Positions 1-8,963 are shown, counted from the stretch's first letter. The stretch is 64,000 bases of DNA from Gammaproteobacteria bacterium Ga0077536 (GCA_001464935.1 LNEL01000056.1:124001-188000); one strand, 5' to 3'. Notes: generated by a model from the letters alone, not told the origin. Numbers and translations are program-made.

Positions 1-1
1 C

Positions 2-127
2 GACGCGGACATCCGCGTGCTGCTCGACCGCGTGATCGGTCGCAGCCGCCGCGTCGTGAACCGGCTGGGCGCGCTGCGCCTGCGTCGCAGCCACGCCGCG
101 CGGCCGGCGCACGCCTGGCCGCCGTGA
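2..127 (+). CDS. C-terminal end of an unidentified protein (partial)
   Basis: An open frame enters from the left edge and ends at a TGA at 125-127, giving about 41 residues of basic, Arg/Leu-rich sequence. No domain is recognisable in so short a tail. It runs convergently toward the PhyH gene that ends at 150. The call as coding rests only on the open frame and on the lack of any other gene here. Confidence 0.35.
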   Translation, partial: DADIRVLLDRVIGRSRRVVNRLGALRLRRSHAARPAHAWPP

Positions 128-149
128 CGCTCCCAGCGCAGCCCTGCGT

Positions 150-1007
150 TCAGCCAGCCCGCGCGGCGCCCGGGCCCAGCGCAAAGGCGCGATCGCGGTC
201 GGCACCGAGGCTCGCGGGTGGCTGCACCGGCGCACGCCGGCCGTTCGGCACCTGCGCCTCGACATTGCCGCTGTAGTAACCGAGCAGGTCGAGAAACGTC
301 GGCGACAGCGTCGCCACGGTGTCCGGCCACAAGACCGCGTTCCAGTTGATCTGCGGGCGCAGCCAGCGCATCACGTAATAGCCGAACAGCGCCGCGCGGT
401 GCTGGTCGCGCGAGCGGTTGTCGCCGGTCTGGTGCCACAGGCGGCCGTCCATCACGAGCAGGCTGCCGGCGGGCGCGAGCACGGGCACGGTGGCGACCTG
501 CTCGTCGGCGGCCGGGCCGCGGCCGCGCCGATGCGAGCCGGGGACATAGCGCGTGCCGCCGTTCTCCTCGGTGAAATCGTCGAGCACCCACGCGACATTG
601 CAGGCGAGTGGCTGATCCGGCCATGGCGGCAGCACATAGCCCTGATCGGCATGCAGCGCCATGCGGCCGCTGCCGGGTGCGGTGATGTTCGCGCTGAAAT
701 TCGAGATCAGGAACGACTCGCCCAAGGTCTGGCGCACGAACTGCAGCGCGTCCGGCCGCTGGATCAGGTCGACGAACACCGGATCGAGATTGAACAGGTG
801 GAAGACGCGTCGATTGCGCGTGTCGGTGTCGAACGCATACCCGCGTGTCGGCACGCCGTCCGCTTCACTGGCGTCAGCGGCGGCCTCGAGGCGCGCGCGC
901 ACCTCGCGCGTGGCGGCCGCTGACAGGACCCCGGTCAGCACCACGAGCCCGTCGTCGCGCAGGGCCTGCAGCGCCCGTTCGCGATCGGGGGTGACGACGG
1001 CGCTCAT
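150..1007 (-). CDS. Phytanoyl-CoA dioxygenase (PhyH) family protein
   Basis: This 285-residue protein is a predicted Fe(II)/2-oxoglutarate-dependent oxygenase of the double-stranded beta-helix PhyH family. The 2-His-1-carboxylate iron site is visible: the HxD part in ALHADQGY and the distal His in GRLWHQTGDN, with the family signature GGTRYVPGSHRRGR between them. Such enzymes hydroxylate carboxylic acid or CoA substrates in the cytoplasm; the substrate here is unknown. Its ATG overlaps the stop of the upstream PhyH gene by 4 bp, so the two are probably translationally coupled and may act in sequence or as a heteromer. The N-terminus (SAVVTPDRERALQALRDDG) looks complete. Confidence 0.88.
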   Translation of the reverse strand: MSAVVTPDRERALQALRDDGLVVLTGVLSAAATREVRARLEAAADASEADGVPTRGYAFDTDTRNRRVFHLFNLDPVFVDLIQRPDALQFVRQTLGESFLISNFSANITAPGSGRMALHADQGYVLPPWPDQPLACNVAWVLDDFTEENGGTRYVPGSHRRGRGPAADEQVATVPVLAPAGSLLVMDGRLWHQTGDNRSRDQHRAALFGYYVMRWLRPQINWNAVLWPDTVATLSPTFLDLLGYYSGNVEAQVPNGRRAPVQPPASLGADRDRAFALGPGAARAG

Positions 1008-1879
1008 GCCGACTGCATCTGGGCGCGCAGCGAGCGCTGATGGCCCGGCACGGCGGGAATGTCCTCGAAGCCGGCGGGCGCGGGCCGCAGCTTTGGAAAC
1101 GCCGGGTGGCGAAACGGCTGCCCGGCGACCAGGCGCTCGTGCAGCCCTGCGACCAGCGGCGCGGGCGCCGGCGCCGGACGCGTCGCGTAGACGGCGTCAT
1201 CGCCGAAGAAGCGCAGCGACAGCGTGCGTCGCCGCGCGCCGGTGGTGGCAGCGCCGCCGTGCAGGATCTGCGGATGGAACACCACGACATCGCCCGGTTC
1301 GACGGCAAAGGACACGATATCCCAGTCCGCGCGCGTCGCCTCGATGTCGGGTAGCCGCGGGAGGCCTTGCGCATAGATCGGGCGGGTGTCGTCGGCCGCA
1401 TCGAAAGCCGACCCGTCATACAGCGGGCCGCGATGCGAGCCACGCACGAACTCGAGCGAATGTTCGCGGGCCACGGCGTCGAAACTCAACCACATCACCG
1501 CCATCTGTTCGCCGTCGAGGGCCAGGTATGGCGAGTCCTGATGCCACGGCGTGCGACGCATCGCCCGCCCTTCCTTGAGGAAAATCTGCTCGTACAGGAA
1601 CCATACATCCGGCGCCTGCCACAGCCCTGCGACGAGATCCGCAATGACCGAGTCACACAGCAGCTCGCGATACGCGAGCGCGGCTTCGGGGTGGCAGAGA
1701 TCCTGGTAGAAAGTACCGTCTTCGCTTTCGTAGAAGCGGCAGGCCGATGCGGTCGGATGCGCGCGGCTCCAGTCGAACAGATCGCGCGCCGCCGCCACCG
1801 TCGCGGCATCGAGCGCGCCCGGCAGGTAGACGACGCCGTGTTCGCGCCATTCGGCGGCTTGGTCTGACAGGATCTTCAT
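1004..1879 (-). CDS. Phytanoyl-CoA dioxygenase (PhyH) family protein
   Basis: A second PhyH-family Fe(II)/2-oxoglutarate oxygenase, 291 residues. Iron ligands are seen in TPWHQDSPYLAL (HxD) and FHPQILHGGA (distal His), with EFVRGSHRG between them. The frame stays open upstream to 1978, but I place the start at 1879 (MKILSDQAAEW) because AAGGAG lies 8 nt before it and homology begins there. It overlaps the next PhyH gene by 4 bp. The pair shares only the fold motifs, so this looks like an old divergence, not a recent duplication. The substrate is unknown; the context is a DUF1302/DUF1329 envelope cluster. Confidence 0.88.
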   Translation of the reverse strand: MKILSDQAAEWREHGVVYLPGALDAATVAAARDLFDWSRAHPTASACRFYESEDGTFYQDLCHPEAALAYRELLCDSVIADLVAGLWQAPDVWFLYEQIFLKEGRAMRRTPWHQDSPYLALDGEQMAVMWLSFDAVAREHSLEFVRGSHRGPLYDGSAFDAADDTRPIYAQGLPRLPDIEATRADWDIVSFAVEPGDVVVFHPQILHGGAATTGARRRTLSLRFFGDDAVYATRPAPAPAPLVAGLHERLVAGQPFRHPAFPKLRPAPAGFEDIPAVPGHQRSLRAQMQSA

Positions 1880-1952
1880 CGAGAATGCTCCTTGCATGGG
1901 CGACCGGCAGAATGGACTTGATACGCGATCGCCGTCCGCTTGCCAAGCCGCG

Positions 1953-2561
1953 TCAAAGACCTTGTTCATCGGCGGCAACGGCCATCTCCCACGACCAGCG
2001 CACTTCTTCTTCCTTGAAGAACAGCGCGTCCTTTGTGCGCTGCGGAAGGCGCGTCGACAGGCGCGCGTAGTCGTCGCGCGCGAGCGTCATCATCGGCGCG
2101 ATGGCCTGACGCGAGTCGCGCGGCAGGTCGAGGTAGTTCGTCGACAGCATGTACTGGTGCGCGAGCAGTTCCTCGGCCCAGGCGCGATCGCGTGCGGGAT
2201 TGGCTGCGGACTCGATCAGTTGCCGCATCGCGCGCAGGGCCGTCGCGTAGCCGTCGGTGGCGCGTTGGGCCGCAGTGGGCAGGCCCACGCGAACCATCGC
2301 GTCGAGCTCGGCGAGCCGTTCGCGCGCCTGCGCGCGCAGCAGTTCGAGGCGCGCCGCGGGCGCACGCGTCAGCCGCAGCACGGCGGCCTCCTGTGCCAGC
2401 TCGAGCGGATAGATCGTGGCGTCCGGTGTGACGCCGGGGTCGGGCAGCCATTCGATACCGGCGAAGGAATTGATCAGGCCATGGCCGGCGTCAGCGCTGC
2501 CGCTGGCGGCGAGGGCCGAGAGCAGCGCGATGCCGGCCACGGCGCTGCGCGGCCGCTGCAT
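1953..2561 (-). CDS. Small exported protein, DUF5667-like helical repeat
   Basis: About 202 residues, starting at MQRPRSAVAG, one base after the stop of the upstream lipoprotein gene (TGA-C-ATG), so the two are coupled. Residues 6-26 form a signal peptide (VAGIALLSALAASGSADAG). The mature part is almost all helical. A stretch near residues 50-95 (ATIYPLELAQEAAVLRLTRA then LLRAQARERLAELDAMV) resembles DUF5667, a helical domain of extracytoplasmic proteins. Earlier in-frame starts up to 2672 would remove the signal peptide. The role is unknown; it is probably periplasmic and works with the lipoprotein. Confidence 0.6.
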   Translation of the reverse strand: MQRPRSAVAGIALLSALAASGSADAGHGLINSFAGIEWLPDPGVTPDATIYPLELAQEAAVLRLTRAPAARLELLRAQARERLAELDAMVRVGLPTAAQRATDGYATALRAMRQLIESAANPARDRAWAEELLAHQYMLSTNYLDLPRDSRQAIAPMMTLARDDYARLSTRLPQRTKDALFFKEEEVRWSWEMAVAADEQGL

Positions 2562-2562
2562 G

Positions 2563-3594
2563 TCAGTGGGCGCTGGCGTCGACGATGGTCCGCATCGTCG
2601 TGTCAGCCGTGCCGTCATCGGGCAGCACCTCGACGGTGAAAGGCACGACCAGCGATTCGCCACCCGGCGCACACTGCATGAACACGTGGTAGCGGCCTTG
2701 TGTCGGAAACACGTGCCGCACCGGAATCACCGGGCCGGGATAGACCAGGCGCGGCGGCGCCGACATCATCTTCAGCATCATTGCTGCCGAATGCGCGGCG
2801 TCCATGCGATGGCCCTGCATCGCGGCCATCATGCGTGCCATGTCCGGCGTGTAGCTGTGCGCGTGCCCGAACTGCTCGCCGTCGCTGCGCCAGACCGCGA
2901 CATGCGCCTCGGCGCCGAGCCACAGCGCGAGGTCCGTGACCGGTGTGCCGTCGCGGTGCAGTTCGAGCACGAGTTCGGCCTCGTGGCCGGCAACGGGTTG
3001 CGCCGGTGACACGGCAAGGCGCGCCTCGTAGCGGCCGATGCGTCGCGTGCGTGCGAGATCGACCGGCCGTGGCGTCGGCGGCGCGGCGTCGCCCACGCGC
3101 AGATCGAAGCGCTTGCTCCAGCTGCGGTCGCGGTGCGTGAATTCGCTGACGATGCGGTAGTCGCCGGCCGCCGGAAAGCGGTAGGCGAAACGCTGACGAC
3201 CGGCGTTGCGATCGACCTCGTCGATCGGGCCGAAATCCTCGTGGTGCAGATGCGCGAAACTGCTGAAATCCCGCGCCACGATGAACGTGTGCAGGGCGCG
3301 CTCGTGCACGATTTGCAGATCACGCACCGGCTCAGCGTTGGCGCGCTGCGTCAGTTCGAAGTTCAGCAGCGTGTCCGTTCCCGGCTGCGGTAGCGGCGGA
3401 TCGAGTGTCAGTGTCAGGCGATAGGGGCCGGCCGGGCTGCCTTCGAGCGGGGCCGGCGCCGGCTCGCCGCAACCCGCGAGACCGAGCAGCGCGGCACCGA
3501 GCAGCGCCGGCCACGGGCGCGGCCGCCCCGGGCCTCGACTCAATGCGACGACGCCCGGCCGGGCGTCACGGGGCCGGTGCCGCTGCGTCGTCAC
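2563..3594 (-). CDS. Lipoprotein with beta-sandwich (YtkA/FixH-like) domains
   Basis: Predicted lipoprotein: a hydrophobic stretch ends in the lipobox LLGLAGC at about residue 42. The mature protein has two similar beta-rich segments. The first contains RDLQIVHERALHTFIVARD and SFAHLHHEDFG. The second contains VTDLALWLGAEAHVAVWRSD followed by GHAHSY. Such His-rich, Ig-like segments occur in YtkA/FixH-type extracytoplasmic domains, so metal binding is possible. A Met-rich loop (PDMARMMAAMQGHRM) lies between. The ATG at 3594 overlaps the DUF1329 gene by 29 bp and gives a long N-terminus; a TTG at 3543 just before the hydrophobic segment is an alternative. Exact function is unknown. Confidence 0.65.
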   Translation of the reverse strand: MTTQRHRPRDARPGVVALSRGPGRPRPWPALLGAALLGLAGCGEPAPAPLEGSPAGPYRLTLTLDPPLPQPGTDTLLNFELTQRANAEPVRDLQIVHERALHTFIVARDFSSFAHLHHEDFGPIDEVDRNAGRQRFAYRFPAAGDYRIVSEFTHRDRSWSKRFDLRVGDAAPPTPRPVDLARTRRIGRYEARLAVSPAQPVAGHEAELVLELHRDGTPVTDLALWLGAEAHVAVWRSDGEQFGHAHSYTPDMARMMAAMQGHRMDAAHSAAMMLKMMSAPPRLVYPGPVIPVRHVFPTQGRYHVFMQCAPGGESLVVPFTVEVLPDDGTADTTMRTIVDASAH

Positions 3595-4924
3595 CGGACT
3601 CGAAGACCAGTTGGCCGGCTGCCTCCTGCGCTTCGTAACGCGCAGCCAGCGCCGGCGACAGCTCGATGCGTCGTTCGTCCGGGAAGCGCTCGCGGTAGAG
3701 CTGCGGGCGCAGGAAGTAATGCTTCGGATCGCCTATCAGCGCCTGCGACTTGATCGGCTCGTAGAGCCATTGGCGACGCATGAACTCGGGCGTGAAGATC
3801 ATGGCCTGCTCTTCCGCCGTCCACTCGTGCGGGCGATGTGCATCGTGCACGCTGTAGCTCATGATGTCGTGTTCGAGATCCCAATACAGCGTCATCAGCG
3901 CCGAATAGCCGAATCCTTCGCGAGCCGGGTTCTCGAGCGCCGCATTGCGGACCTCGATCATGATGAGCTTGCCCTCGTGATCGTACTTCTCCATGCGCAC
4001 GGGATAGAAGTAGTGCTTGTCCAGCCAGTAGATCAGCGTCTTCTCATTGTAGTCGGGCAGCAGGTCTTCGCGCGTGACGGCTTTGACGACCCAGCAGTCG
4101 ACGCCGCCGTCGGGCCGGTAATGCGGGTAGTCGTCGCCCATGGGCCTGATGTCCGTGGTCTTGCGCTCGACGAAACCCGACTCGTGGTTGTTCAGCGTGA
4201 TGGTCGGCCGTGTATTGGGGAAGCGGATCGTCTGCTGCACGACGTCGGTGCCGAGCAGCTGCCAGTCGAACTCCCAGGGATCGCGACCGATCACGTCGTC
4301 GAAGGTCTGCGCGTTGTCGGGAAAGCGCTGGTCGCGACGCGGCTGCGGCTGGCGACGCACGCGCCTCAGCTGCGGCGAGTAGACGAAGAAGTCCATCTTC
4401 GTGCGGTTCTTCGCGTCCGTCCGATACGGCACCCAGAGCTGTTGTTCGGCCTCGGTTTCGGGCGGGAACACGCTGTAGATCGACCAGCGCGAATACACCT
4501 GGCCCGCGGCGACGCCGCTGACATAACCTTCGAGACCGGGTTTCGTCTGCAGATTCACGTAGCTGACGCCCGCGCCCTGGTTGATGTAGCCGGAGCTCGT
4601 GATCACCCCGAAGACATCGATCAGCGAATGCGGCCAGCGCGAGATGTGCACGAATTCGGCCGCGCGATAGCCCATCTCTTCGGCCGTGTACGGCGGCTGG
4701 AACGGATAGGCTTCGGCCGGCATGTACGGCAGCGTCGCGTCGCGGGGCGCCGAGGTGTCCGGATCGAACTGCGCACGTTCGTCGGCTGTCAGCTGCGTCA
4801 CGGTGCGCCACGTGGGCTCGGCGGCCTGCGGGGCGGCAGCGAGACCGCACAGCACCGCGCAGCACACGGCGAGGCTGTGGCGCGCCAGGCGCGACCCGTC
4901 GCGCGTCACGGCATCAGAATTCAT
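3566..4924 (-). CDS. DUF1329 outer-membrane lipoprotein-sorting-like protein
   Basis: About 452 residues with an N-terminal signal (HSLAVCCAVLCGLAAAPQAA) and a body typical of DUF1329, a LolA-like fold often encoded beside DUF1302. Family-like segments include ARSEGF-type and RPHEWTAEEQ motifs, seen here as NPAREGFGYSALMTLYWDLE and HRPHEWTAEEQAMIF. It follows the DUF1302 gene with an 11-bp overlap. DUF1329/DUF1302 pairs are common near lipid, steroid and hydrocarbon catabolism genes and are thought to act in the outer membrane or periplasm in transport; the substrate is not known. The start at 4924 is preferred over 4957, and a GTG at 4912 is also possible. Confidence 0.82.
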   Translation of the reverse strand: MNSDAVTRDGSRLARHSLAVCCAVLCGLAAAPQAAEPTWRTVTQLTADERAQFDPDTSAPRDATLPYMPAEAYPFQPPYTAEEMGYRAAEFVHISRWPHSLIDVFGVITSSGYINQGAGVSYVNLQTKPGLEGYVSGVAAGQVYSRWSIYSVFPPETEAEQQLWVPYRTDAKNRTKMDFFVYSPQLRRVRRQPQPRRDQRFPDNAQTFDDVIGRDPWEFDWQLLGTDVVQQTIRFPNTRPTITLNNHESGFVERKTTDIRPMGDDYPHYRPDGGVDCWVVKAVTREDLLPDYNEKTLIYWLDKHYFYPVRMEKYDHEGKLIMIEVRNAALENPAREGFGYSALMTLYWDLEHDIMSYSVHDAHRPHEWTAEEQAMIFTPEFMRRQWLYEPIKSQALIGDPKHYFLRPQLYRERFPDERRIELSPALAARYEAQEAAGQLVFESGDDAAAPAP

Positions 4925-6458
4925 AGCTGAGCTCCCAGCCGAAGTTGTCCCATTCATCGTATTGGCCGTAAAGATCGTTGCGTTCGCCGCTGTCGTAGCC
5001 GTTGTAAATCAACTGCCCGCTGATGAACTGCGAGAACTTGTAGCGCACGCGCAGCTTGGTCTTGATGCCCTGCCAGCCGTTGTCGGGTCCGCTGATCACG
5101 GGAAACGCCGTGAAGTTCGCGCTGAGCCGATCGCGGGTGAAGGCGAACGGGCGCGACAGGTAGAGCAGGGGAATGAGGCTCCACTCGTCACCGAAGCCGC
5201 CGCCGAACCCGAAGCCGAGCGCCGGGTTCCAGCCGAAGGTGTGATAGTAGGAAGTCTGCAGGATCATCGTCGTGTTGGCGGGCAGGCCGAACTCGGCCGC
5301 CACCGCTGCGCGCAGCGTGTCGTGCTGCGCGGTGCCGTCGGTCGCGGCGCCGGCGCGGGCCGCGGCGAGCTTGTTGAAGTCCGCGAAGCGCACACCCTTG
5401 GTCCACAGCGCCTCGAGCCGGAACACGGCCGGCAGCGTGCCCATCCACGGAATGTCCTGCAGCGTCGTCGCGTAGTCGGCCGTCACGCCGACGTGGTGCA
5501 GTCGCTCGTGGCGCGGCTGAAGCCGCAGCAGCGTGTTGGCGCCGCGCGTCTCGGTGCCGATGGCGTGGCCGACCGGATTCTTGTCCCACATGTACGCGTA
5601 GATCATGCCGTAGGTCAGTGCGCCGGCCGAGCGATCGAGGCGCAGGCCGAATTCGTGATCGCCGAAGTCGCCGCTTTCGACGCGCTTCGTCGGCAGCAGG
5701 ATGTCGCTCGCGGCGGTGGTCGGCGGGATCAGCGGCGAGAACCACGGCGATCCCGGCAGCGGCTGACGGTCCTGCTCGAAGTCGAAGATGTAGAGCATCT
5801 GCAGCGAGTTGCGGCCGAAGTGGAAGGTCGTGTTGACCATCCACGTCGGCAGGCGGCGCAGTTCGAAGTCCTCCGATTCCAGCTGCACCGACTCGCGGCG
5901 GTCCATGCCGTTGATGAGGTCGATGAACTGCCCGTCCATCTTGCCCCAGATCACCTGCTGCTTGCCGACCATCAGGTCGAAGCCCGGTGTACGCCAGCTG
6001 AGGTAGAACTCGCGCAGGATGCGCTCGCTGTTGTCGTAGAGCTCGGCGGTGCGGTCCAGCTTGTCGGCGAACAGTCCGCCCGAGCGCTGCCAGTCGTAGA
6101 CGCCGTCGTACATCGCGTGCGTGACGGCGTTCAAATCGAGGCCGGGTGCGAAATTGTAGAAAGTCTCGAGTTCGAGCAGGTTCTGCAGCTGCAGAAAGCG
6201 GAAATCCTGTTCGCGAAAGCCGACGCGGTCGTCGCTGTCGATCAGCACGTCCGACCACTGCCGCAGCGCGCCACGAAACGTGAGGCGCGGCACCGCGCGT
6301 TCGATGGGCTTGCGCACGTGTTCGCCGAGCGGGTTGAAGGTCGCCATCGCGCGGTCGAACTTCGACATCGCATTGGAGACATCGGCGGCCGCCACGGACA
6401 GCGGTGCCAGGCACGTCGCCACGAACAGCGATGCGCGCAGACCTGAAGACTGCTTCAT
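4914..6458 (-). CDS. DUF1302 outer-membrane protein
   Basis: About 514 residues from MKQSSGLRASLFVATCLAPL, with a signal peptide cleaved near SVAAADV. The body is rich in alternating aromatic/polar beta strands and ends in Phe (WELSYEF), the C-terminal signature of an outer-membrane beta-barrel. The DUF1302 features are the early RLTFRGALRQWSDVLIDSDD and GKQQVIWGKMDGQFIDLINGM. The in-frame extension to 6680 is rejected because GGGGAG stands 11 nt before the ATG at 6458 and a signal peptide starts there. It is the first gene of the leftward operon and probably forms an uptake pore for a hydrophobic substrate handled by the flanking oxygenases (inference). Confidence 0.85.
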   Translation of the reverse strand: MKQSSGLRASLFVATCLAPLSVAAADVSNAMSKFDRAMATFNPLGEHVRKPIERAVPRLTFRGALRQWSDVLIDSDDRVGFREQDFRFLQLQNLLELETFYNFAPGLDLNAVTHAMYDGVYDWQRSGGLFADKLDRTAELYDNSERILREFYLSWRTPGFDLMVGKQQVIWGKMDGQFIDLINGMDRRESVQLESEDFELRRLPTWMVNTTFHFGRNSLQMLYIFDFEQDRQPLPGSPWFSPLIPPTTAASDILLPTKRVESGDFGDHEFGLRLDRSAGALTYGMIYAYMWDKNPVGHAIGTETRGANTLLRLQPRHERLHHVGVTADYATTLQDIPWMGTLPAVFRLEALWTKGVRFADFNKLAAARAGAATDGTAQHDTLRAAVAAEFGLPANTTMILQTSYYHTFGWNPALGFGFGGGFGDEWSLIPLLYLSRPFAFTRDRLSANFTAFPVISGPDNGWQGIKTKLRVRYKFSQFISGQLIYNGYDSGERNDLYGQYDEWDNFGWELSYEF

Positions 6459-6595
6459 TGTTTTTTGTGCTCCCCGCGTGACGACCCCTGCATGGTATTG
6501 GTGCGAACCTCGATTGGCGACCTTCAGTGTTCCTTCACTCGGAGGAGATCTTTTTTGCTGCGATGCGAGAGCGGCGAGCCAGCATGGAGTCTGCC

Positions 6596-6625
6596 TTGAC
6601 ACTCTTCGCGCGCCGCTTGGAAGAT
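6596..6625 (+). promoter_or_regulatory. Candidate sigma-70 promoter for the Fe-ADH gene
   Basis: A perfect -35 TTGACA at 6596-6601 is followed after 18 bp by GAAGAT (3/6 to the -10 consensus) at 6620-6625. The predicted start near 6632 lies about 24 nt before the GTG at 6656, and this argues against the upstream in-frame starts at 6527-6584. The -10 is weak, so confidence is moderate. Confidence 0.45.
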
Positions 6626-6655
6626 GCAGCGCCATCCCGGCGCGAAGGAACTCCC

Positions 6656-7870
6656 GTGTATCAAATCGACAAGCGCGCAATGAGCGGACTCTTCACGATG
6701 CTGCCCATTGAAGACGTGCACTACGGCCCGGGCTGCATCGCCGGGCTCGGAGAGGCGCTCGCTGCCCGCGGTGTGCAGCAGGCCCTGATGATCACGGGGC
6801 ACACACTCGCCACGCGCACGCCGCTCGTCGAGCGGGTGCAGCGCGCAGCGGGCGGTCGCATCAAGGCCGTCTTCCACGACACCGTGCAGCACGTGCATCG
6901 CCAGTCAGTGTTGCGCGCTGCGGCGCTCGCGCGCGAGATCGGCGCGGACGGCATCGTGTCCTTCGGCGGCGGCACGCCGAACGACACCGGCAAGGCGGTG
7001 GTGCTCGCGCTCGCCGACAATCTGCGCGAAGCGGACGACTTCGAACGTGCCCGGGTCCGTTTCACGTATCCGTCGACGGTCGAGGTGCCGCCGGTGCGAG
7101 GCGATGCGCTGCCGATGTTCGCGGTCTCGACGACGCTGTCCGGCGGCGAGTTCACGCATTTTGCCGGCGTCACCGACGAGGGGCGCAAGGTCAAGGATCT
7201 CTACATCGACAAGAAGCTCGCGGCGCGCGTGGTATTCCTCGACGCCGAGCTCACGCTGGAAACGCCGCTTTGGCTGTGGCTTTCCACCGGCATGCGCGCG
7301 GTCGATCACTGCGTCGAGGCGCTGTGCTCGACGAATGCGCATCCGTTCACCGATGCGCTCGCGAGCCACGCGCTCGGCCTGCTGAACCGCTACCTGCGCG
7401 AGTGCAAGGCGGCACCGGAGGATCTCACTGCCCGCACGCAGGCCCATGTCGCGGCCTGGATGTCGGTGTGTGGGCTCGCGAACGTGAATCTCGGCCTGAG
7501 CCACGGCATCGGCCATCAACTGGGCGCGCGCAACAACGTGCCGCACGGCGTGACCTCGTGTGTGATGATGGTGCCGACGATGGAGTTCAATCAGGACCAC
7601 GTCGGCACGCGTCAGGCCTGGATTGCGCAGTGCATGGGCATCGACATCGGCGCACTGGCACCCGATGCTGCCGCCGCGGCCGGCCGCGAGGCCGTGCGCC
7701 GGCTCGTGCTCGATCTCGGACTGCCGCACCGGCTGCGCGACGTCGGCGTCGAGCCGGCCGATTTTCCGGCGCTCGCCGCCGATGCGCTCGAAGACATGAT
7801 CGTCGCCAGCAATCCGCGACCGGTGCGCGGTGTCGACGATGTCACGGCGCTCCTCGCGAGCGCGTACTGA
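6656..7870 (+). CDS. Iron-containing alcohol dehydrogenase family protein (possibly metal-independent)
   Basis: About 404 residues from a GTG start (VYQIDKRAM) preceded by GAAGGAA at 5-nt spacing; upstream in-frame starts lack a good ribosome site. The N-terminal NAD(P) domain carries GIVSFGGGTPNDTGKAV (the GGGS/D-like loop), and a helical C-terminal domain follows. In FucO-type enzymes iron is held by Asp-x3-His plus two more His. Here the motif reads TGMRAVDHCVEAL, so Arg214 stands at the Asp position while His218 and the downstream pair in GLSHGIGHQLG and NNVPHG remain. Maleylacetate reductases also lack this Asp and need no metal, so a reductase of that kind is possible. First gene of the rightward catabolic cluster. 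Confidence 0.82.
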   Translation: MYQIDKRAMSGLFTMLPIEDVHYGPGCIAGLGEALAARGVQQALMITGHTLATRTPLVERVQRAAGGRIKAVFHDTVQHVHRQSVLRAAALAREIGADGIVSFGGGTPNDTGKAVVLALADNLREADDFERARVRFTYPSTVEVPPVRGDALPMFAVSTTLSGGEFTHFAGVTDEGRKVKDLYIDKKLAARVVFLDAELTLETPLWLWLSTGMRAVDHCVEALCSTNAHPFTDALASHALGLLNRYLRECKAAPEDLTARTQAHVAAWMSVCGLANVNLGLSHGIGHQLGARNNVPHGVTSCVMMVPTMEFNQDHVGTRQAWIAQCMGIDIGALAPDAAAAAGREAVRRLVLDLGLPHRLRDVGVEPADFPALAADALEDMIVASNPRPVRGVDDVTALLASAY

Positions 7871-7889
7871 CACAGGACGGAATTTTTCA

Positions 7890-8963
7890 ATGAGCGACAC
7901 TGCACGCGACCCGCTCCGACTCGGCATCTTCATGCCGAGCGTGAGCCACATGCCGAACATCAGCCACTACAAGGCCCAACCCGACGACTGGACCTTCGAC
8001 AGCAACCGGCAGATCGCCCAGGCAGCGGAACGCGCGGGCTTCGACTTCCTGTTTCCGGTGAGCCGCTGGCGCACGATCGGCGGTGAGATCGACTATCACG
8101 GCAAGTCTCTCGAAACGATGACCTGGGCGGCGAGCCTGCTTGCGGTCACCAGCCGCATCCAGATCTTTTCGACCGTGCACGTGCCGGTGTTCAATCCGGT
8201 CGTCGCCGCGAAGATGGGCGCGACGCTCGATCACATCGGCGGAGGCCGCTGGGGCATCAACATCGTCAGCGGCTGGAATCGCGCCGAGTTCGACATGATG
8301 GGCATCGAGATGCTCGATCACGCGTCACGCTACGAGCGCTCGGAAGACTTCATCACGATTCTGAAGGGCCTGTGGACCGAACCGCCCGGCACGTTCAACT
8401 TCAGCTCCGGGCACTACCAGGTCCGCCACGGCTACGTGATGCCGCAGCCGCAGCGCCGGCCCCATCCGCCGATCGTCAACGCCGGCAGTTCGCCGGACGC
8501 GCGCGAGATGGCGGCGCGCCAGTGCGACTACGCGTTCGTGTGTCCGGTCGGCATCGACGATGCGACCGCCCTCGCGGCCGACTTCAAGGCGCGCGCGCGC
8601 CGCCATGGCCGCGACATCCGCGTCGTGGCGATGGTGCAGCCGGTATGGGGCGCGAGCCGCGAGGACGCGATCGCCGAACGCCAGCGCGTGATCGACGGCA
8701 TGGACGCGGTGGCGGTCCGCAACTGGGCCGACGGCGTCGGCCTCGAGAGCGGCTCGTTCACGGCACAGACACTCGAGAGCTTTTCCTTCGGCGCCGGCTC
8801 GCTGCCGCTGCTCGGCACGGCGACGGACGTCGCGGACGGCCTCGCCGACCTCTACGCGCGCGGGATCGACGGCGTGCTGATGAGCTACCACGACTACCTG
8901 CAGGACACGACGCGCTTCGCCGACGAAGTCGTGCCGCTGCTGAGGGCGCGCGGCGTGCTGTGA
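7890..8963 (+). CDS. LLM-class flavin-dependent monooxygenase (RutA/SfnG-like)
   Basis: A 357-residue luciferase-like TIM-barrel protein that uses FMNH2 from a partner reductase. The start MSDTARDPLRLGIFMPS follows AGGACGG at a suitable distance; an in-frame extension to 7830 overlaps the previous gene and is not preferred. Segments typical of the RutA / dimethylsulfone monooxygenase branch are seen: FDFLFPVSRWRTIGG, GGGRWGINIVSGWNRAEFD and HPPIVNAGSSPDAREMAA. RutA cleaves the amide bond of uracil with a flavin peroxide, and SfnG acts on sulfones; which chemistry applies here is open. It lies 19 nt after the Fe-ADH gene and is probably cotranscribed. No flavin reductase gene is seen in the window. 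Confidence 0.87.
   Translation: MSDTARDPLRLGIFMPSVSHMPNISHYKAQPDDWTFDSNRQIAQAAERAGFDFLFPVSRWRTIGGEIDYHGKSLETMTWAASLLAVTSRIQIFSTVHVPVFNPVVAAKMGATLDHIGGGRWGINIVSGWNRAEFDMMGIEMLDHASRYERSEDFITILKGLWTEPPGTFNFSSGHYQVRHGYVMPQPQRRPHPPIVNAGSSPDAREMAARQCDYAFVCPVGIDDATALAADFKARARRHGRDIRVVAMVQPVWGASREDAIAERQRVIDGMDAVAVRNWADGVGLESGSFTAQTLESFSFGAGSLPLLGTATDVADGLADLYARGIDGVLMSYHDYLQDTTRFADEVVPLLRARGVL

Noticed and set aside
399-1578. Long plus-strand frames opposite the two PhyH genes
   Set aside because: They are Arg/Ala-rich shadows of the minus-strand genes in GC-rich DNA and show no family motif, while the minus strand has complete PhyH motifs.
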